Assembly (NCBI GenBank): GCA_024291935.2
Contig: CM044310.1
Coordinates: 114,896,213-114,960,212, forward strand
Direction of reading: 5' to 3'
Length of the DNA stretch: 64,000 nucleotides
DNA from: Okapia johnstoni
Lineage: Eukaryota; Chordata; Mammalia; Artiodactyla; Giraffidae
A program made the position numbers and the translations under genes. Below the pieces are notes generated by a model. It worked only from the letters and a program-made list of their open reading frames with translations. It was not told the DNA's origin and ran no database searches. Below are positions 63,501-64,000 of the stretch, one piece after another (position 1 is the first letter of the stretch; each line of letters opens with the position of its first letter).

Positions 63501-64000
63501 ACTTACAAAACAGAGACGGACTTTGAGAAGGAGCTTAGAGTTGCTGGTGGAGGCGGGGAGGGGAAAGGATGGAGGAAGGGATAGTTAGAGAGTTTGGGAT
63601 GGACATGTACTCACTGGTATATTTACTTAAAATATGTATAATTTTTGGCTGTGCTGGGTCTTCATTGCTGTGTGGGCTTTTCTCTAGTCGCGGCGAGCAG
63701 GGGCTGCTCCCTAGGTGCGGTGCGTGGCCTTCTTGCACCTGCTCCTCCTGGGCTGGAGCACCGGCTCCAGGGTGTGTGGACTCAGTAGCTGCGGCTCCCC
63801 GGCTCTAGAGCTCAGGCTTAATAGTTGCGGCACAAGGGCTTAGTTGCTATGAGGCATGTGGGATCTTCCCGTATCAGGGATTGAACCTGTGTCTCCTGCA
63901 CTGAGCCACCAGGGAAGCCCCCTCACTGGTATATTTAAGATGGATCACCAACAAGGACCTGCTGCAGAGCACGTGGAACTGTGCTCAGTGTTATGTGGCA
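63500..64000 (+). repeat. Ruminant L1 3' UTR split by a CHR SINE
   Basis: 'aaaacagagacggactttga' and 'tgctggtggaggcggggagg' lie 5' and 'gatggatcaccaacaaggac' and 'gctcagtgttatgtggca' lie 3' of an antisense CHR element. It continues past the window end. Confidence 0.75.
63640..63922 (-). repeat. CHR-type (long form) SINE, antisense, nested in L1
   Basis: 'aatttttggctgtgctgggt', 'ccggctccagggtgtgtgga' and 'gcactgagccaccagggaag'. Confidence 0.9.

Overview
The window is mammalian nuclear DNA from a ruminant, most likely a bovid. It is saturated with the tRNA-derived Bov-tA/Bov-A and CHR-type SINEs, has a BovB (RTE) LINE 3' end and ruminant-type L1 tails, and its genes are split by canonical GT-AG introns. 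I cannot name the species from sequence alone. Four genes are recognised by their protein products, in the order seen on human chromosome 19q13.3: SAE1 (last exon only, +), BBC3/PUMA (complete, -), CCDC9 (complete, +) and INAFM1 (single exon, +). Comparisons with human genes and proteins are from memory, not from an alignment run.

Layout. 1-1,790: last intron, last coding exon and 3' UTR of SAE1. 1,790-5,735: short convergent intergenic stretch made mostly of SINE fragments. 5,735-about 13,757: BBC3 on the minus strand, with 3' UTR, BH3-encoding exon 3, ATG exon 2, a long CA-rich intron and a 5' UTR exon in a CpG island that carries a near-perfect p53 response element. 13,950-35,620: about 22 kb between the divergent BBC3 and CCDC9 promoters, holding SINEs, two unassigned CpG islands (about 19.3-19.9 and 22.7-22.9 kb) and long strand-biased CA/TG low-complexity domains. 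35,690-46,500: CCDC9 with 12 exons, ATG as the last codon of exon 2, and a 532-residue reading frame; possible alternative 3' exons lie at 46.6, 47.7 and 48.3 kb. 48,840-49,665: INAFM1. 49,670-64,000: gene-free, with interspersed repeats, a 1.3 kb AT-only tract (53.23-54.51 kb) and a minus-strand solo LTR (about 57.2-57.8 kb).

The genes are neighbours, not a pathway. SAE1 is a subunit of the SUMO-activating enzyme, BBC3 is the p53-induced BH3-only killer protein at mitochondria, CCDC9 is a coiled-coil, RG-rich and acidic protein linked to the exon junction complex, and INAFM1 is a small single-pass membrane protein.

The most notable observations are: BBC3 exons sum to exactly two bases more than a 193-residue PUMA frame, with the extra bases placed in two G/C runs; INAFM1 shows the same kind of defect at a G8 run; BBC3 exon 1 carries a (CAG)13 tract inside a short upstream ORF; there is a TATA/MEF2/AP-1-like promoter inside the last BBC3 intron; and CCDC9 may have unannotated 3' exons. 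I see no evidence of a novel multi-gene system.
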